In this document: positions 10,301 through 17,944 of the stretch, piece by piece
Layout: every line of letters starts with the position of its first letter
How positions within the stretch are numbered: position 1 is the first letter of the stretch
Source of the DNA: PBB1 sp965229345
GTDB lineage: Bacteria; Pseudomonadota; Gammaproteobacteria; Burkholderiales; Burkholderiaceae_C
Reading direction: 5' to 3'
Assembly (NCBI GenBank): GCA_965229345.1
Contig: OZ245872.1
Span: 1,612,001 to 1,676,000 of the forward strand
DNA: 64,000 nt
Position numbers and translations under genes: made by a program
The notes under the pieces: generated by a model
Told to the model about the DNA's origin: nothing
The model's input: the letters and a program-made list of their open reading frames with translations, nothing else
Databases searched by the model: none

Positions 10301-13300
10301 GGTGGCCGCCCGCGAGGTGCGCCTGATCAACAGCGGCACACAGGCGGTGGCTGACGCGGGCGCCTCGGCAGGCGCGCTGTCCATCGATGCCGAGCGCATC
10401 GTCGTCGGTGCGGGGAACCAGAAGATCGGCGGCTTCGAGGCGGTGGCGATGAATGCACGCCGCGAAGTGGTCGCCCAGGGCAACGGCGCGCTGGACGTCG
10501 CCGCCGACTGGACGGTGCGCACGCCGAAGGTCGGTGTCGCAGCGGGCGCGGTGCAGCGCTGGGCGGCGGTCGATCGAAGCGACCCGGCGAACCCGGTCTA
10601 CTCGACGCTGGCGATCAACAGTGCCACCGGGCCGGCCGGCACATCGACCGACACCGCCGCGGGCGGACGGCTCGCGATCGACGCGGCCCGGGTGTCTGTG
10701 GCCACCACGGTGCAGGCGCATGCGGGTGCCCTCACCATCGCCGCGCATGGCGCAGGCAGCGACGACGGTGTCACGCTGGCGAATGGCGCCAGACTCGATG
10801 CCTCGGATGTCGCCAAGGATTTCCATGGTCGTGTGGTGACGGCCGATGCCGGCAGTGTGGGTTTGTCAGCGGCCTCAGGTGCTGTCACGGTGGCCGCAGG
10901 CTCGACCATCGATCTGTCGGGCAGTGTCCAGGGTGGCAACGCAGGCACTTTGCAGGTGGCCGCTGCCGGGCTCGGCCTCGGAGGCCGTCTGCTGGCGAAT
11001 GCCCTGACGGGGGCCGAGGGCGGACGCGCCGTGCTCGATCTCGGCACCTTGAATGATTTCTCGTCGCTCAACAGCGCGCTCGGTGCGGGCGGGTTCACCG
11101 AGGCCATCGATCTGCGTCTGCGCAGCGGCGATCTGCAGGTCGCGAACACCGATGTCGTGAAGGCCAGGGCGCTGCAACTGGCGGCCGACCGCGGTCGCAT
11201 CGACGTGGCCGGCACGCTCGACGCCAGCTCGGCGCGTGGATCGGGCAGCGTGTCGGTGTGGGCCGCCAACGGCCTCGCGCTGGCTGCGGGCAGCCGCGTG
11301 ATCGCTGCCGGCACCTCGACCGACGCCGGCAGCGCCGCTGCGGCCTCCGATGGCGGCCGCGTTCGCTTGAGCACCATGGCGGGCAGCCTCGACGTCGATG
11401 CGGCCTCCGTCATCGATGTGAGCCCCGGCGCCAAGGGCCAGACTGGCAGCGTCACCTTCCGTGTCGCGCGTGACGCGGCGGGCCACATCGGCGCGACGCA
11501 GCTGGCCGGCACGGTGCTGGGCCGCAGCGGTGGCCGTGGCGAGCTGGCCGAAGTGGTGCTCGAGGCCCAGCGCAGCTACACCACCAGCGGCAACCTCACT
11601 GCGGGCGCCATCACCGGCTACGCCAACGACCACGCCGCCTTCATCGCGGCATCGATCGCCAACGGCGAAGCGGGCAACCGTTTCGCGGCGCTGAAGGCCG
11701 ATGCGGGCGTGCCGGCGCAGGCCAGCCTGCACGGTGCGACCGAGGTGATCAGCCTCGGCGACATGACGCTGGCCACCCCCTGGAACCTGACCACCCCTGC
11801 CTGGCTCGCCGATGGCCGCGCTGGCACGCTGACCCTGCGCGCCGGCGGCAACCTGACGCTGAGCAACGCCCTGGGGTCACCCAACGACAACCTGCTCGGT
11901 GGCGAGACCTGGAATCTGCGGCTCGCAGGCGGTGCCGACCTCACGGCGGCGAACCCGCTGGCCACACGTGCGGTGGATGCCGGTGGCAAAGGCAGCGTGC
12001 GGCTCACCGGCAACAACGCCAAGCTGCGCACCGGCACCGGATCGATCGAGATCGCTGCCGCCACCGATTTCGTGATGGACGCGCCTGGCAGCGTGGTCTA
12101 CACCGCCGGCCGCATCGGCGCTGCCGACACCGCCGTCAATGGCAACAACCGCTGGAGCCGCGACGGCGGCAGCATCTCGATCCGTGCCGGTCGCGATGCC
12201 GTCGGTGCCTCGAACGAATGGATCACCGAGTGGCTGCGCAGGCCACGCAGTTTCACCAACGTGCCGGCCGAATGGTGGGCCTACCGGGCGAATTTTCAGC
12301 AGGGCATCGGCACGCTGGGCGGCGGCGACATCCGCATCGAGGCGGGCCATGACGTGAACACGCTGTCGGCGATGCTGCCCACCACCGGACGCTCCAGCGT
12401 CGATGGCGACGGCGTGCGCACGCTCGATGTGCAAGGCGGCGGCAACCTGGAGGTGCGGGCCGGCAACGACCTGATCGGCAGCAGCTACCTGATCGGGCGC
12501 GGCGAGGGGCGCATCGCTGCGGGTGGCAGCGTCGGTGCCGGGGCCGCCACGCAGCTGTTCGTGATGGGTGCCAGCAGCGGCGACGTGCCAGCGCATGCCG
12601 AGGTGTCGGTGTCTGCGGGGGGCTCGGTCTCGCTGCAGAGCGTCAACAACCCGACGGCGCTGGTCCAGTTGGCGGCAACGCCCGGCGTGGGCCCGAGCTT
12701 TGGCTCGGGGGCGAGCCGCGCGGTGACCTTCTTCACCTATGCGCCCGACAGTGCGGTGTACCTGCTGGCCCAGTCCGGTGATGTCTCGGTGGGCAGCAAG
12801 ATGGCCGATGGGCGGCGCATGGGCAGCAGTGCGACCGTGAGCGACAGCACCGGCAGCGGCGCGTTTCCAGCGACGCTGGTCGCCCAGTCTTTCGATGGCG
12901 ACGTGTCTCTGGGCACCGATCGCAAGATCGTCACCTTGCCCTCGCTGTCGGCCCAGGTGGCCTTGCTGGCCGGGCGATCGGTGCTGAACCCGAACCTCAC
13001 GGTGTCTGACGTCTCGGCCACCGACCTGATCAATGCCTCGCGCGGTGTGCTGTCGGCCCAGTCGTTCTCGGGAGACGACTTGCTGGTCGGCGCTTCGCCG
13101 CGCATCGTCGAGCGTACGTCGACCACGGGTTTCCAGTTCGATCTGCAAGGGCTCACCGGCGACGTGGCCGGTGTGGGTAACGGCAGCATCCTGTCGCTGC
13201 CGGCGGCGAGCCGGGTGCGTGCGGGGCGCGACGTCAAGAACCTCGCACTGACACTGCAGAACCTGAACGCGACCGACGTGTCGGAGGTACGCGCCGACAA

Positions 13301-14882
13301 CGGCGACGTGCTGCCGCTCGGGCTGGAGATCCGCGGGCCGGGCAGCCTGTTGATCCAGGCCGGGCGCCACATCGATGTCGGCACGGCCGCGATCACCGCC
13401 GGCTCGTCGAACCTGGGCGGCATCATTGCGACGGGCAACAACGCCAACCCGAGTCTGGCCAACAGCGATGCCGCCAGGCTGACGCTGATCGCGGGCGTGA
13501 AGGGCGATATCGACCTTGCGACCTTCAAGGCCGCCTACGACGACCTGATTGGCATCAACAGCCGCTCGGAGCAGATCCTCGCGTTCTACCGGACGCTCAA
13601 TGGCGACACCGATCGCGCCGCGGTGGCGAGCGCGGCGAGCGTGCAGGCGCTGATCGCGCGTGACCCGCTGTACGCGCCATATGCCGAGCTGCTGACCCGC
13701 TATCCGGGCCTGCTGAAGGCGTACCAGGCGGCCGACACCGCGCGCTCACTGCCGCTGGGCGTTTCCGCACAGGCCAGCCAGGCGGCCGCGCTGTACGCCT
13801 TGCTGAACCGCGAAACCGACAGCGCGAAAATCGTTGGCGCCAACAGCGTGGCCGATCTGGTGTCGGGCACGCTGGGCGGCAACGCCTATGCCGAGTACGC
13901 CGCGCTCGACCAGCAGTTCCCGCGCGTGTTTGCCGACTACCGCGCACGCCGAAGCCGAGGGGCGCGGCCCGAGGGCCTGACACCGATCGTGCTGTCCGAT
14001 GCGTTGGGCGACATCACCGCGAAAGTCATCGCCGCCGATGCGGTGGGCGCCGGCAGCATCTACACCTTCAGCAGCTCGATCCAGACCTACGGCAACGGCC
14101 GGCTGCCCGACAGCAGTTGCACCGGGCAATGCGCCGGGCAGGGAGACATCGACCTGTGGGCACCGGGCGGCAACATCATCGCCGGCCTGACCACCCCCAC
14201 CGCCGGCACGACGATCGGTGTCGTGACCAACGGCGGCGGTGCGATCCGCAGCGTGGTCGGTGGTGACTTCACCATCAACCAGGGCAAGGTGCTCACCACG
14301 CAGGGGGGTGACATCCTGCTCTACAGCAGCGGCGGCAGCATCGACGCCGGCCGCGGTGCCCGCACCTCGATCAGCACGCCGCCGCCGACCCGCACGCCGA
14401 TCACCGTCGATGGCGTCATCGTCGGCTATGTGTACACCGTGCCGGCCAGCTCATCGGGCAGCGGCATCCAGACGCTGAGCTCCGATCCCGATGGCATCGG
14501 CCCGCGCAGCGCCGCACCCGCAGGCGGCATCTACCTGTTCGCGCCAGCCGGCGCCATCGATGCCGGCGAAGCAGGCATCCGCTCGGGCGGCAGCCTGTTC
14601 ATCAATGCGCAGACGGTGCTCAATGCCAGCAACTTCTCGGCGGCGGGTCCGTCCACCGGTGTCCCGGTGGCCACAGCGGGCAGCCTGGCCACCTCGCTCG
14701 CCGGCAACGGCACGGCCAACAACTCGAAATCAGCCGAAGACGCCGCTGCCAACGCCACCAATGCCGCCCGCGCTGCAGCGGCCGCAGAAGGCCTGCAGAA
14801 GCCCTCCATCCTGACGGTGGAGGTGCTGGGCTTCGGCGACAAGAACTGCAAGGAGCAGCAAAAAGACTGTTTCGGCAAATGA
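4338..14882 (+). CDS. Giant filamentous-haemagglutinin-type exoprotein (two-partner-secretion TpsA-like)
   Basis: 3514 residues. A long signal peptide ends about residue 41 (TPRVQAQ). The haemagglutinin-activity/TPS domain follows (about 42-330), with ILDWKSFNISSDAEVRFNQP and QVLLINQNGILFDRGSQVNV typical of FhaB-like secreted proteins. Most of the rest is beta-helix-like repeats (GGxLxLxAG, DVSGxG). Around 3085-3205 two degenerate repeats of about 50 residues look helical. The mature chain has only four cysteines, in two pairs: 3261/3265 (CTGQC) and 3504/3511, the second pair within the last eleven residues. Expected role: surface adhesin or matrix protein exported by a TpsB pore, which is not in the window. 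No clear Shine-Dalgarno precedes the ATG. Confidence 0.85.
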   Translation: MKQPLRSTPRPLCAFPSSYSSSKLVLAALGVIACTPRVQAQGTALAAGTLPVLRGVVAGQVVVNAPVRGAGRSLLTVDQASQRAILDWKSFNISSDAEVRFNQPSSTASILNRIYSADPSIIQGKLTANGQVLLINQNGILFDRGSQVNVQALLASTLNISNARYNTGALTTGGLTSALAEGGYDDQGNTLAMRPDGTLPAGIGIGTSGPANAAAPTITAKPGGSIIIFAPRVENRAGLISSPDGQVILAAGGKAYLALADAADPTLRGFQVEVEASHGVDVNLSDLVRNSGIVSADRGNVTLAALAINQNGRVSANTAIQANGSVFLKARTLGGAQAGTASFGAGSVTQVLPDTQDKSTLPDSQNYASVLDDRRGEIRVDAKTIASSGTLQVPGGRITLTAREAEGAANPTAARVYLDSSSLTSVAGNWADVPYADSLLTFKVTSNELRDAPDQKGGFLLGQTVTVDLRKGSPLLNLDGYRAAQARTVAQKTAVGGELDVSSTGSLIQRSGAVIDASGGGYRYGAGTASTSVLVGADGRTYSITTASEQRRYIGLLDSHTKTYSRWGQTQVYSGLTYGIGQAEAAYVEGQAGGTIRLQSAAGLVLDGKLAGGVTVGPNQLARAPRAASLVIGAFDAVANEFDPTQRMGHVNFTQTVQPVLGAGFGVDAALSTVQIDNIALAAEQLFGRSVAGGGNVYAQTAFDAVEINSNGRISVPDAVRIEGAPGSSLLLRAPQIDVVGAISMPAGNITLQPVATVAPLTPELGIGNNSVTVRSTAALSTAGVWINNASADGSFVGDLMPSARLNVAADGTTGTTSMLNGGRLTIANNADRSSATVLERGAVLDVGGGAALGNAGRLTAGDGGTLGIANAYLGDLSTDWLQADLWGLSPGNGGKLVLSTARAVLGAAEASSTLPSNTTRLLPSLFADRGFSSITVNTVQGIAIDTGANIVLQQKNRVVDPVAAVTLPTGGDLRSASSVQLLPDAVRKPVSLTLATSGFRDIQNQATLTMAAGSALIADPKATVSLSAVDGLSVNGRISAPGGNVNLTLNAPDVGSTGNLSVGADAVISVAGTFVRRPTDNGLVQGSVIGGGTVTIAAAQTGVALAAGAQIDVSGLTQTVQTLADTGSGVLTQAVDGNAGALIVRSQGPTQLDATLRASRGSETGAGGSFALEQKARDSELVLPAERRIVVSQQAPATPVAADPAFVDARVSIDALQQASFDKLRLQAEDRIEFSGDVAMNFARGVRLDAPLIDVTGDGRVSVRGASVAIGQSLDPRGRTGSGPYTRTAQGLSPLLATRAGAGQLSVQASTIDLFGAFNLNGVSQSRFLSDGDIRFTGRNVRPDAPAGDRAVGAQIGSLTTRGDLLLSATQIYPSTRTDYTLAVAEQPGATPLAGGRITVASNGKAAGDVYSAGGRLALAADTIVQGGTVKAPLGDIDLRAGTRLELSPGSVTSVSANGLTLPLGTTLAGLSWRYQDNLAGGTPNLLTTGSADAKRIELAGAAIDVRSGATVDVSGGGELQASEFVPGIGGTTDTLIQPNTYAIIPKSRLSSLPVDTDLAARQDIGFGFQSASRDTSVYDQLHIGRGSVVPEGDYVLLPGRYALLPGAYLVQLQTGIGYANWQPGQTTQLANGQTVVAGYRTVGGTSIRESNTVGVLVRPGSAATRESDYRLTTSSYFAELAASSRAAAPRVPIDAGQLTFLNAQSLDLSGRFVTAPAASTSTTGAAGRAAEVDISADRMAVVDHIGDIPGIDASFLQLEGQALSGLGGSLLLGGQRSRVGDVLQITTGASQIVVANSAAGEVKVPELLLTASDRIEVRSGAVLTGSSSVPANGATSLATEAGGALLRLSSGAQATVDRGAVVDNTHGEIRIADGATLNAGRSLLLDATQTTRSQGRFVVGQGGDVSLASSQVSLGETAGVGGIDAGLVLSNTDLAGLAGLEALRIKGYLGIDLYGSALLGAPTLGTLTLDAGALRGHASQPSAQATVAAREVRLINSGTQAVADAGASAGALSIDAERIVVGAGNQKIGGFEAVAMNARREVVAQGNGALDVAADWTVRTPKVGVAAGAVQRWAAVDRSDPANPVYSTLAINSATGPAGTSTDTAAGGRLAIDAARVSVATTVQAHAGALTIAAHGAGSDDGVTLANGARLDASDVAKDFHGRVVTADAGSVGLSAASGAVTVAAGSTIDLSGSVQGGNAGTLQVAAAGLGLGGRLLANALTGAEGGRAVLDLGTLNDFSSLNSALGAGGFTEAIDLRLRSGDLQVANTDVVKARALQLAADRGRIDVAGTLDASSARGSGSVSVWAANGLALAAGSRVIAAGTSTDAGSAAAASDGGRVRLSTMAGSLDVDAASVIDVSPGAKGQTGSVTFRVARDAAGHIGATQLAGTVLGRSGGRGELAEVVLEAQRSYTTSGNLTAGAITGYANDHAAFIAASIANGEAGNRFAALKADAGVPAQASLHGATEVISLGDMTLATPWNLTTPAWLADGRAGTLTLRAGGNLTLSNALGSPNDNLLGGETWNLRLAGGADLTAANPLATRAVDAGGKGSVRLTGNNAKLRTGTGSIEIAAATDFVMDAPGSVVYTAGRIGAADTAVNGNNRWSRDGGSISIRAGRDAVGASNEWITEWLRRPRSFTNVPAEWWAYRANFQQGIGTLGGGDIRIEAGHDVNTLSAMLPTTGRSSVDGDGVRTLDVQGGGNLEVRAGNDLIGSSYLIGRGEGRIAAGGSVGAGAATQLFVMGASSGDVPAHAEVSVSAGGSVSLQSVNNPTALVQLAATPGVGPSFGSGASRAVTFFTYAPDSAVYLLAQSGDVSVGSKMADGRRMGSSATVSDSTGSGAFPATLVAQSFDGDVSLGTDRKIVTLPSLSAQVALLAGRSVLNPNLTVSDVSATDLINASRGVLSAQSFSGDDLLVGASPRIVERTSTTGFQFDLQGLTGDVAGVGNGSILSLPAASRVRAGRDVKNLALTLQNLNATDVSEVRADNGDVLPLGLEIRGPGSLLIQAGRHIDVGTAAITAGSSNLGGIIATGNNANPSLANSDAARLTLIAGVKGDIDLATFKAAYDDLIGINSRSEQILAFYRTLNGDTDRAAVASAASVQALIARDPLYAPYAELLTRYPGLLKAYQAADTARSLPLGVSAQASQAAALYALLNRETDSAKIVGANSVADLVSGTLGGNAYAEYAALDQQFPRVFADYRARRSRGARPEGLTPIVLSDALGDITAKVIAADAVGAGSIYTFSSSIQTYGNGRLPDSSCTGQCAGQGDIDLWAPGGNIIAGLTTPTAGTTIGVVTNGGGAIRSVVGGDFTINQGKVLTTQGGDILLYSSGGSIDAGRGARTSISTPPPTRTPITVDGVIVGYVYTVPASSSGSGIQTLSSDPDGIGPRSAAPAGGIYLFAPAGAIDAGEAGIRSGGSLFINAQTVLNASNFSAAGPSTGVPVATAGSLATSLAGNGTANNSKSAEDAAANATNAARAAAAAEGLQKPSILTVEVLGFGDKNCKEQQKDCFGK

Positions 14883-14975
14883 GCCGGCACGCTGCGCCGG
14901 GCCGCGATTCACATCGTTGAAACAAACGCCAGCTACTGTCCGAGGCTGTTCAGCAAAGACGGTCGTTTCCTGCAG

Positions 14976-16730
14976 ATGATGAAGAAAATCGCAATGTCGG
15001 TCGTCGTGCTGGCGGGCCTGCTGCTGGCGGGTATGAGCCACGCCGCGTGGAACGCCGACTGGACGCAGCGCGTCAAGATCGGTTTGAACACGGCCGCAGA
15101 CGGTGTGCCCATCACCTCGGCGGTCGACTCGCCCGCCGTGCTGGTCCGGCTGCACACCGGCAACTTCTCCTTCGCCGAAGCCAAGCCCGACGGCAGTGAC
15201 CTGCGCTTCATTGCCGGCGATGACAAGACACCGCTGAAGTTCCACATCGAGAAGTTCGATGGGTTGAATGAGCTCGCTTTCGTCTGGGTTCAGGTCCCCA
15301 GGCTCACGCCCGCCACCAAGGATGCGTTCATCTGGCTCTATTACGGCAACCCGGCAGCCGCTGCCGGTGATGACGCGAAGGGCAGCTACGACCCGGTTCA
15401 GGCGCTGGTCTACCACTTCGACGAGCGCGAATCGCTGCCGCAGGATTCGACCGCCAACGCCAACCATGCATTGCGCTCCACCGCCAAAGCCATCGGCACG
15501 GGCCTCATCGGCGGTGCGCTCGCCTTCGACCGCGATGCCGAGCTGGTGCTGCCTTCGACGCCGTCGCTGAAGTCGGGCGCCAACGGGCTGACGCTGTCCT
15601 TCTGGATCAAGCCAGTCGATCTGGCCGATGCGCCGCTGTACACGCAGACCGAGGGCGCCGCGCCGCTCGTCATCGCGCTGCGCGGTGGCAAGCTCGAAGC
15701 CCAGTCGGGAACCCTGACGGCCGCCGCATCGGCGCCGGTCGCTGCGGCGGTCTGGCAGCACGTGGCCATCGTCGTGAAGGACGGGTTGACGATCTACCTC
15801 AATGGCCAGGAGGTCGCGAAAGCTGCAGGCAATGTGCCCGACCTGAGCGGCGCTGCCGTGGTCGGCAAGGGCTTCCAGGGCGAGCTCGACGAGCTGCAGG
15901 TGTCGACCACCGTGCGCTCGGCCGACTGGATCCGTACCGCGGCGCTGTCGCAGGGACAGGACCAGAAGCTCGTGACCCATGGCCCCGCCGAAGGCGAGGG
16001 CGAAGGAGACAGCGGCCCGTCCTATTTGAAGATCCTGCTCGGTGCGGTGACGCTGGACGGTTGGGTCGTCATCGGCATCCTGATGGTGATGTTCGTGATC
16101 AGCGTCTACGTGATGATCACCAAGGCCGCTTTCGTGCGCGCCGCCGCGCGTGACAACGACCGCTTCAAGTCGCAGTTCGACAAGTTCATCGCGAACATCG
16201 CCTCCAACGGCTCCGTGGATGGCGCTGGTGTGGCGGGCGAAAAGGCGGCCGCAGCGAAGTTCCGCGCCTCGTCGCTGTACCGCTTGTATGCCTCGGGCGC
16301 GCAGGAGCTGCGCAGCCGCTTCGACGCCTATGCCCAGGCCGGGCGCGAGATGGTGCTGACCGATCAGTCGATCAACGCGATCCGCGCGACCGTCGATGCC
16401 CGGCTGGTGCGTGAGCTGCAGAAGCTCAACTCGCAGATGGTGCTGCTGACGATCTGCATTGCCGGCGGCCCGTTCCTCGGTCTGCTGGGCACGGTGGTCG
16501 GCGTGATGATCACTTTCGCCGCCATCGCAGCGGCGGGCGATGTCAACGTCAACGCCATCGCGCCAGGCATCGCAGCGGCGCTGGTGGCCACGGTGGCCGG
16601 CCTCGCGGTCGCGATCCCGGCCCTCTTTGGCTACAACTACCTGACCAGCAAGATCGCCGAGCTGACCTCCGACATGCAGGTCTTCATCGACGAATTCGTT
16701 ACCCGGGTCGCCGAGAATCACTCGGTATGA
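14976..16730 (+). CDS. ExbB/TolQ-type proton channel with N-terminal DUF2341 and LamG-like domains
   Basis: 584 residues, more than twice the usual ExbB length. A signal-like segment (about 1-23) precedes a DUF2341-like region (about 45-135, ending FIWLYYGNP), then a concanavalin/LamG-like region (about 145-330, with LTLSFWIKP and VWQHVAIVVKDGLTIYLNG). A first membrane helix follows (about 361-380). The conserved MotA/TolQ/ExbB part is at about 440-584 with two more helices (ICIAGGPFLGLLGTVVGVM and IAAALVATVAGLAVAIPALF). The added part should face the periplasm and could bind carbohydrate or the exoprotein; that role is inference. It precedes exbD and tonB and is probably co-transcribed with them. 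Confidence 0.88.
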   Translation: MMKKIAMSVVVLAGLLLAGMSHAAWNADWTQRVKIGLNTAADGVPITSAVDSPAVLVRLHTGNFSFAEAKPDGSDLRFIAGDDKTPLKFHIEKFDGLNELAFVWVQVPRLTPATKDAFIWLYYGNPAAAAGDDAKGSYDPVQALVYHFDERESLPQDSTANANHALRSTAKAIGTGLIGGALAFDRDAELVLPSTPSLKSGANGLTLSFWIKPVDLADAPLYTQTEGAAPLVIALRGGKLEAQSGTLTAAASAPVAAAVWQHVAIVVKDGLTIYLNGQEVAKAAGNVPDLSGAAVVGKGFQGELDELQVSTTVRSADWIRTAALSQGQDQKLVTHGPAEGEGEGDSGPSYLKILLGAVTLDGWVVIGILMVMFVISVYVMITKAAFVRAAARDNDRFKSQFDKFIANIASNGSVDGAGVAGEKAAAAKFRASSLYRLYASGAQELRSRFDAYAQAGREMVLTDQSINAIRATVDARLVRELQKLNSQMVLLTICIAGGPFLGLLGTVVGVMITFAAIAAAGDVNVNAIAPGIAAALVATVAGLAVAIPALFGYNYLTSKIAELTSDMQVFIDEFVTRVAENHSV

Positions 16731-16761
16731 GCGCATCCCGGAACGCGGACGAGGCCTTGCG

Positions 16762-17163
16762 ATGAAGGTGCAAGGCCAGAAGGCCTACGACGACATCAAC
16801 GTCACGCCGATGCTGGACCTGGCCTATGTGCTGCTGGTCATCTTCATCATCATGACCACCGCGTCGGTGCAGGGCATCAAGGTCAACCTGCCCAAGGCGA
16901 GCGCCGCGCCCAGCCTCGCCAAGCCGCAGACCAAGGCCATCACCATCCGCGACGACGGACAGATCTTTCTCGACACCTACCCGGTGACGATGCAAGAGCT
17001 CGAAGACCGCCTGCGCCAGCTGAAGGCGGTGAATCCGAGCTTTCCGGTGGTCATCAAGGGCGACGCGAAGGTCCACTACGAAAAGGTCGTCGATGTGCTC
17101 GACCTGATGGGCCGACTCGACATCACCCAACTCGGCCTGGTCACCCAGCGCCTGGTGAAGTAA
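16762..17163 (+). CDS. exbD: ExbD-type biopolymer transport protein
   Basis: 133 residues, normal ExbD length. One N-terminal membrane helix carries the family aspartate (DINVTPMLDLAYVLLVIFII; the Asp is in MLDLAYV). A periplasmic domain follows. ExbD works with ExbB to use the proton gradient to energise TonB. It starts 31 bases after the ExbB-fusion gene and is followed 27 bases later by a TonB gene, so the three form one energy-transducing unit. Confidence 0.92.
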   Translation: MKVQGQKAYDDINVTPMLDLAYVLLVIFIIMTTASVQGIKVNLPKASAAPSLAKPQTKAITIRDDGQIFLDTYPVTMQELEDRLRQLKAVNPSFPVVIKGDAKVHYEKVVDVLDLMGRLDITQLGLVTQRLVK

Positions 17164-17190
17164 CGCGCCGCGGCGTGCGGGCAGGCGACG

Positions 17191-17871
17191 ATGGACGAGG
17201 ACCACGACGATGCGGCGCGCGGCCGCTCATGGATCAAGACGGCCGGGCTCGCCTTGGCGGTGGTGGCCGTGCTGGTCGGGGCGACGCTGCTGCTGATGAA
17301 GTTCCTGTCGGGTCCGTCGGCCAAGCCCTCCGGCGTGCGTCAGGTGGCGCTGATCAAGCAGCCGCCTCCGCCGCCGCCTCCCAAGCCCCCGGAGAAGCCA
17401 CCCGAGCCGCCCAAGGTGAAGGAAGAGGTCAAGATCGACCAGCCCAAGGACGAGCCCAAGCCCGATGAACCCAAGGCCGCCGACGACAAGCCGGCCTCGG
17501 ACAAGCCGCTGGGTGTCGATGCCGAAGGCGGCGCCGGCTCCGACGGCTTCGGGCTCGCGGGCAACAAGGGCGGGCGCGACTACCTGACGACCGGCGGCGG
17601 CGGCGGGGCCTATTACTCGGGCCTGCTGCAACGCCAGTTCCACGAAGCCTTGTCGCGCCACCGCAAGGTGCTCAAAGAAGAGTTCAAGGTCGTCGTCAGG
17701 GTCTGGCTGGGCGACGACGGCCGCGTGCAGAAGGCCGACATCGTCAGCGGTTCCGGCGATCCGAAGGTCGACGACCTGATCCAGCTGACTTTGCTCGACC
17801 TGGCTCCGCTGAAGGACGTCCCGCCCAGCTCGATGCGACCGATGCAGCTGAGGCTGAGCAACCGCTCTTGA
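17191..17871 (+). CDS. tonB: TonB-family energy transducer
   Basis: 226 residues: short cytoplasmic start, one membrane helix (about 17-40, TAGLALAVVAVLVGATLLLM), a Pro/Lys-rich periplasm-spanning stretch (QPPPPPPPKPPEKPPEPPK onward, then acidic/Lys repeats), a Gly-rich part, and a C-terminal TonB domain (about 150-226, VVVRVWLGDDGRVQKADIVS). TonB carries energy from ExbBD to outer-membrane proteins. No TonB-dependent receptor lies beside it, so its partner may be the neighbouring porin-like protein or the exoprotein secretion machinery. Confidence 0.9.
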   Translation: MDEDHDDAARGRSWIKTAGLALAVVAVLVGATLLLMKFLSGPSAKPSGVRQVALIKQPPPPPPPKPPEKPPEPPKVKEEVKIDQPKDEPKPDEPKAADDKPASDKPLGVDAEGGAGSDGFGLAGNKGGRDYLTTGGGGGAYYSGLLQRQFHEALSRHRKVLKEEFKVVVRVWLGDDGRVQKADIVSGSGDPKVDDLIQLTLLDLAPLKDVPPSSMRPMQLRLSNRS

Positions 17872-17944
17872 ACGCTGGGCCGTGCCTTCGCCCTCATCGC
17901 CATCCCCATCGCCGATTCATCTTGTCTTCACCCACACACACCGC

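Noticed and set aside
2931..13370. Long open frames antisense to the secreted-protein and exoprotein genes (for example 2931-4292, 4293-6083, 7419-9176, 11877-13370)
   Set aside because: Their products are Arg/Gly/Ala/His-rich without domains and mirror the codon pattern of the real genes on the other strand; typical of GC-rich DNA.
14730..16736. 668-codon minus-strand frame opposite the ExbB fusion
   Set aside because: Low-complexity His/Gln/Arg-rich product; the plus-strand frame has clear ExbB motifs.
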